A stretch of DNA of 7,860 bases from the NCBI GenBank assembly GCA_029287335.1, contig JARFRI010000391.1:1-7860 (forward strand), in the 5' to 3' direction. The DNA comes from Phycisphaera sp. GTDB taxonomy: Bacteria > Planctomycetota > Phycisphaerae > Phycisphaerales > Phycisphaeraceae. The notes below the pieces were generated by a model that was given only the letters and a program-made list of their open reading frames with translations, did not search any database and had not been told where the DNA came from. Positions 6,349-7,860 of the stretch are shown here, one piece after another. Within the stretch, counting starts at the first letter, position 1, and the number at the start of each line of letters is the position of its first letter. The position numbers and the translations under genes are program-made.

Positions 6349-7361
6349 CCTGATGGACGACGGATCTTAACCAGCACTTTTTCGATGAGGTCTTTCGCGG
6401 TGGTGAGGTCGTCGAAACCATAGCGCGGCTGGCCATCTGATTCGGCGCCGCCGCCGTGCGCGGTGCGCGACATCAGGTAATACGCTTGATCACTCGACAA
6501 GTCGATCAGCGCGGTGTAGAGGACCGATGGTTGGCCAAGGTCCTTATCGGGATACGCCGCGTTCGCATCGCCCGCCGCATTGAACTCCAGGCAGATGACG
6601 ATTTCGCTATCGTCCGATGCCAACGTTTTCTCGATCGAAAAGCTGTGCTCGGGCGTCGCGGAAGTGATGGCGTCGGTATCGCCGGTCGGGTCCACACCAT
6701 TCACATCGCGGTAACGGTGCCGCCAGATCGGGAGGATGTGGTGGCGCGGTGTCGGCTTGCCGTTCCAATTGGGCGTGTCGCTGTACGCCAAGGCCTGGTC
6801 GACGTAAAGCGTCTCGATCATTTTGGAATCGTTGCCGGTCGTCTGCGCCCAGATCGCCGCGGCGGGCTGCCTGGCTTGGTCTGTGCGGTACTCGACCTCG
6901 ACTTCGATCACGACCTCACCCTTTTCAGCCGAGAGCGTCGCGACGCGCACCGTCTCGCCAACCTGTTCGTAAGCGGTCTGTGGCGAGGCCCGAAAGATCT
7001 CTGCGGCATGTTGCGCTTCGTAGCCCACCGCGATGAGATCCGACCCGGGCCGGGTCCCGTAGAACGCAACGGCCAACAGCCCCGCCCAGACAATCACGAT
7101 CGATGCGACCAGCCAGCGTGGCACCTGCGGCTTCTTCTTGGCCTTGAAATCAACCGACTGCCGAGCGATCCGCGTGAAGTAGTCCAGCCGCGTCGCCAGG
7201 TGCATGCCGACCAGCACCAGCGTCACCAGGCCAAAGACGATGTGAACCCGCGCGGTCGTGATCGAGAACGGCAGCACGAACGACATCACCCCCGTCACCG
7301 CGAGCGTGGTAAACGCCAACAGCAGACCTAGGTTCGCGATGTGTCGAATGAGTTGCTTCAT
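6324..7361 (-). CDS. DUF4405-like membrane anchor fused to DUF2271-like extracytoplasmic domain
   Basis: The 345-residue protein begins with three likely membrane helices (about 9-30, 40-57 and 82-101). His7, His40 and His54 lie in or beside the first two, as in DUF4405-type cytochrome b-like anchors that may hold heme. A basic loop (KAKKK, 73-77) separates helices two and three. Residues 145-300 form a soluble beta-rich region (GEVVIEVEVEYRTDQ, AAAIWAQT, MIETLYVDQ) resembling DUF2271 proteins, which often accompany flavin- or heme-based redox partners. A likely heme-linked redox role is inference from family resemblance; no CXXCH motif is present. It follows a FAD-dependent oxidoreductase on the same strand after 24 bp, suggesting co-transcription, though no clear ribosome binding site precedes the ATG. 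Its last 25 bp overlap the end of the convergent prepilin gene. Confidence 0.75.
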   Translation of the reverse strand: MKQLIRHIANLGLLLAFTTLAVTGVMSFVLPFSITTARVHIVFGLVTLVLVGMHLATRLDYFTRIARQSVDFKAKKKPQVPRWLVASIVIVWAGLLAVAFYGTRPGSDLIAVGYEAQHAAEIFRASPQTAYEQVGETVRVATLSAEKGEVVIEVEVEYRTDQARQPAAAIWAQTTGNDSKMIETLYVDQALAYSDTPNWNGKPTPRHHILPIWRHRYRDVNGVDPTGDTDAITSATPEHSFSIEKTLASDDSEIVICLEFNAAGDANAAYPDKDLGQPSVLYTALIDLSSDQAYYLMSRTAHGGGAESDGQPRYGFDDLTTAKDLIEKVLVKIRRPSGQSSSPGG

Positions 7362-7385
7362 CGGTCAGCAAAGAGACGGTTGGCC

Positions 7386-7787
7386 TCAAGCGTAACCGAT
7401 CAGCCCGCGCAGTTCCTTGATGTGCTTCTGCCCGACCTCGCGTGGCAGTGCCTTGTGCTTCTTGCACATCGCTGCGGCGTAGCCCGTCGCGATGCCCATC
7501 TGGGCACAGGTCAGCATGACGCGCGGCCCCCCAAGGCCGATGTGCGTGCAACTAAAGCACCGCCCGGCCATCATCAGGTTGCCGATGTTCTTCGAATACA
7601 AACAACGGAACGGGACGTAGTACCGCGGGGTATGTCGGAACATCGCCTTGGACAGGAAGTCGACGTTTAAGCCGTCGTATTTCCGCTGATAGTGACCGTC
7701 GAGTTCGCGTGTTTCCTCAACCACCGAGTCGCGGAACTCCGTACCCTTCATCTCGTATTCCTGCTTGAAGATGTAGTCGCCCATCAT
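7386..7787 (-). CDS. C-terminal fragment of a FAD-dependent oxidoreductase, downstream of an in-frame stop
   Basis: The 133 residues match the C-terminal end of FAD-dependent oxidoreductases of the FAD_oxidored (PF12831) type, which are abundant in planctomycetes. YYVPFRCLYSKNIGNL is followed by the flavin-contacting LMMAGR (71-76). CTHIGLGGPRVMLTC and GIATGYAAA come next, then the ending PREVGQKHIKELRGLIG. The conserved block just before it (GDYIFKQ, FRDSVVEETRELD) is present, but the whole N-terminal Rossmann FAD-binding part is missing. The ATG at 7787 has no ribosome binding site, and the reading frame makes family-like sense upstream of it past a TAG at 7797-7799. So this is not a gene in itself but the downstream piece of a gene broken by that stop, or by a sequence error. 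It lies 24 bp before the DUF4405/DUF2271 gene. Confidence 0.8.
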   Translation of the reverse strand: MMGDYIFKQEYEMKGTEFRDSVVEETRELDGHYQRKYDGLNVDFLSKAMFRHTPRYYVPFRCLYSKNIGNLMMAGRCFSCTHIGLGGPRVMLTCAQMGIATGYAAAMCKKHKALPREVGQKHIKELRGLIGYA

Positions 7788-7796
7788 CAGCCAGGA

Positions 7797-7860
7797 CTAA
7801 CGCTTGCCGCCGACGTAGGCGAACCACTTGAGATTGACCGGCGCGTGCTTGGGGTCTATC
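7797..7860 (-). pseudogene. Upstream part of the interrupted FAD-dependent oxidoreductase, ending in TAG and running off the right edge
   Basis: Translation in the same frame as the downstream fragment gives DPKHAPVNLKWFAYVGGKR, then the stop, then SWLMMGDYIFKQ. Relatives of this family have a similar block with G-K-R-E-S and then a G-D-Y motif, so the stop stands where Glu is expected. A GAG to TAG change (one base) would explain it. Both sides are in frame with no indel. Only about 21 codons upstream are visible; the rest is beyond the window. Whether the gene is dead, read through, or wrongly sequenced cannot be decided here. Confidence 0.7.

Noticed and set aside
6456..7331. Long plus-strand open frame opposite the DUF4405/DUF2271 gene
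   Set aside because: The Arg-rich translation has no domain; the minus strand shows membrane helices and family-like blocks.
1..7860. CRISPR array, tRNA, rRNA, insertion sequence, prophage or defence system
   Set aside because: No regularly spaced direct repeats, cloverleaf sequence, transposase or phage proteins were seen; most genes are housekeeping or common accessory types.

Overview
The window is GC-rich bacterial chromosome with ordinary, densely packed genes on both strands. Several features suggest a planctomycete, possibly of the Phycisphaerae type. These are a prepilin with a CPSD motif, a FAD-dependent oxidoreductase with a planctomycete-style VGGKR and LMMAGR tail, and a DUF4405/DUF2271-like membrane protein. 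The class II aldolase resembles the actinobacterial-type sequence. The taxonomic call is inference from protein style only. No rRNA, tRNA, CRISPR array, integrase or insertion sequence was seen.

Left part (1-3115): a metallocarboxypeptidase of family M32 runs off the left edge on the minus strand. Upstream of it, also on the minus strand, is an exported alpha/beta hydrolase with an Asp nucleophile, followed by its own intrinsic terminator. The hydrolase is transcribed divergently from a TetR-family regulator. The shared 207-bp intergenic region carries two copies of an ACCGAA-N2-CGGT-type palindrome, one beside each start, so the pair looks like a self-contained, ligand-induced repressor/enzyme module.

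Middle part (3116-5588): tetR and the class II fructose-bisphosphate aldolase gene converge. Between them lie an inverted pair of REP-like hairpins and a terminator hairpin nearly identical to the one after the hydrolase. Aldolase (minus) and argJ (plus) diverge from a short region with a symmetric -10 element (ATTATACT) usable on both strands. It would give argJ a leaderless or nearly leaderless mRNA, and aldolase a leader containing four heptamer repeats.

Right part (5589-7860): a type IV prepilin-like gene with its own promoter converges with, and overlaps by 25 bp, a minus-strand gene for a membrane protein with a DUF4405-like heme-type anchor and a DUF2271-like extracytoplasmic domain. 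Just upstream on the minus strand is the C-terminal part of a FAD-dependent oxidoreductase. Its reading frame is interrupted by a TAG inside a conserved motif, suggesting a recent nonsense mutation or a sequence error.

I see no clearly new multi-gene system. The most useful leads are the interrupted oxidoreductase next to the DUF4405/DUF2271 protein, the TetR/exported hydrolase module with paired operators, the symmetric fba-argJ promoter, and the repeated terminator and REP-like elements.
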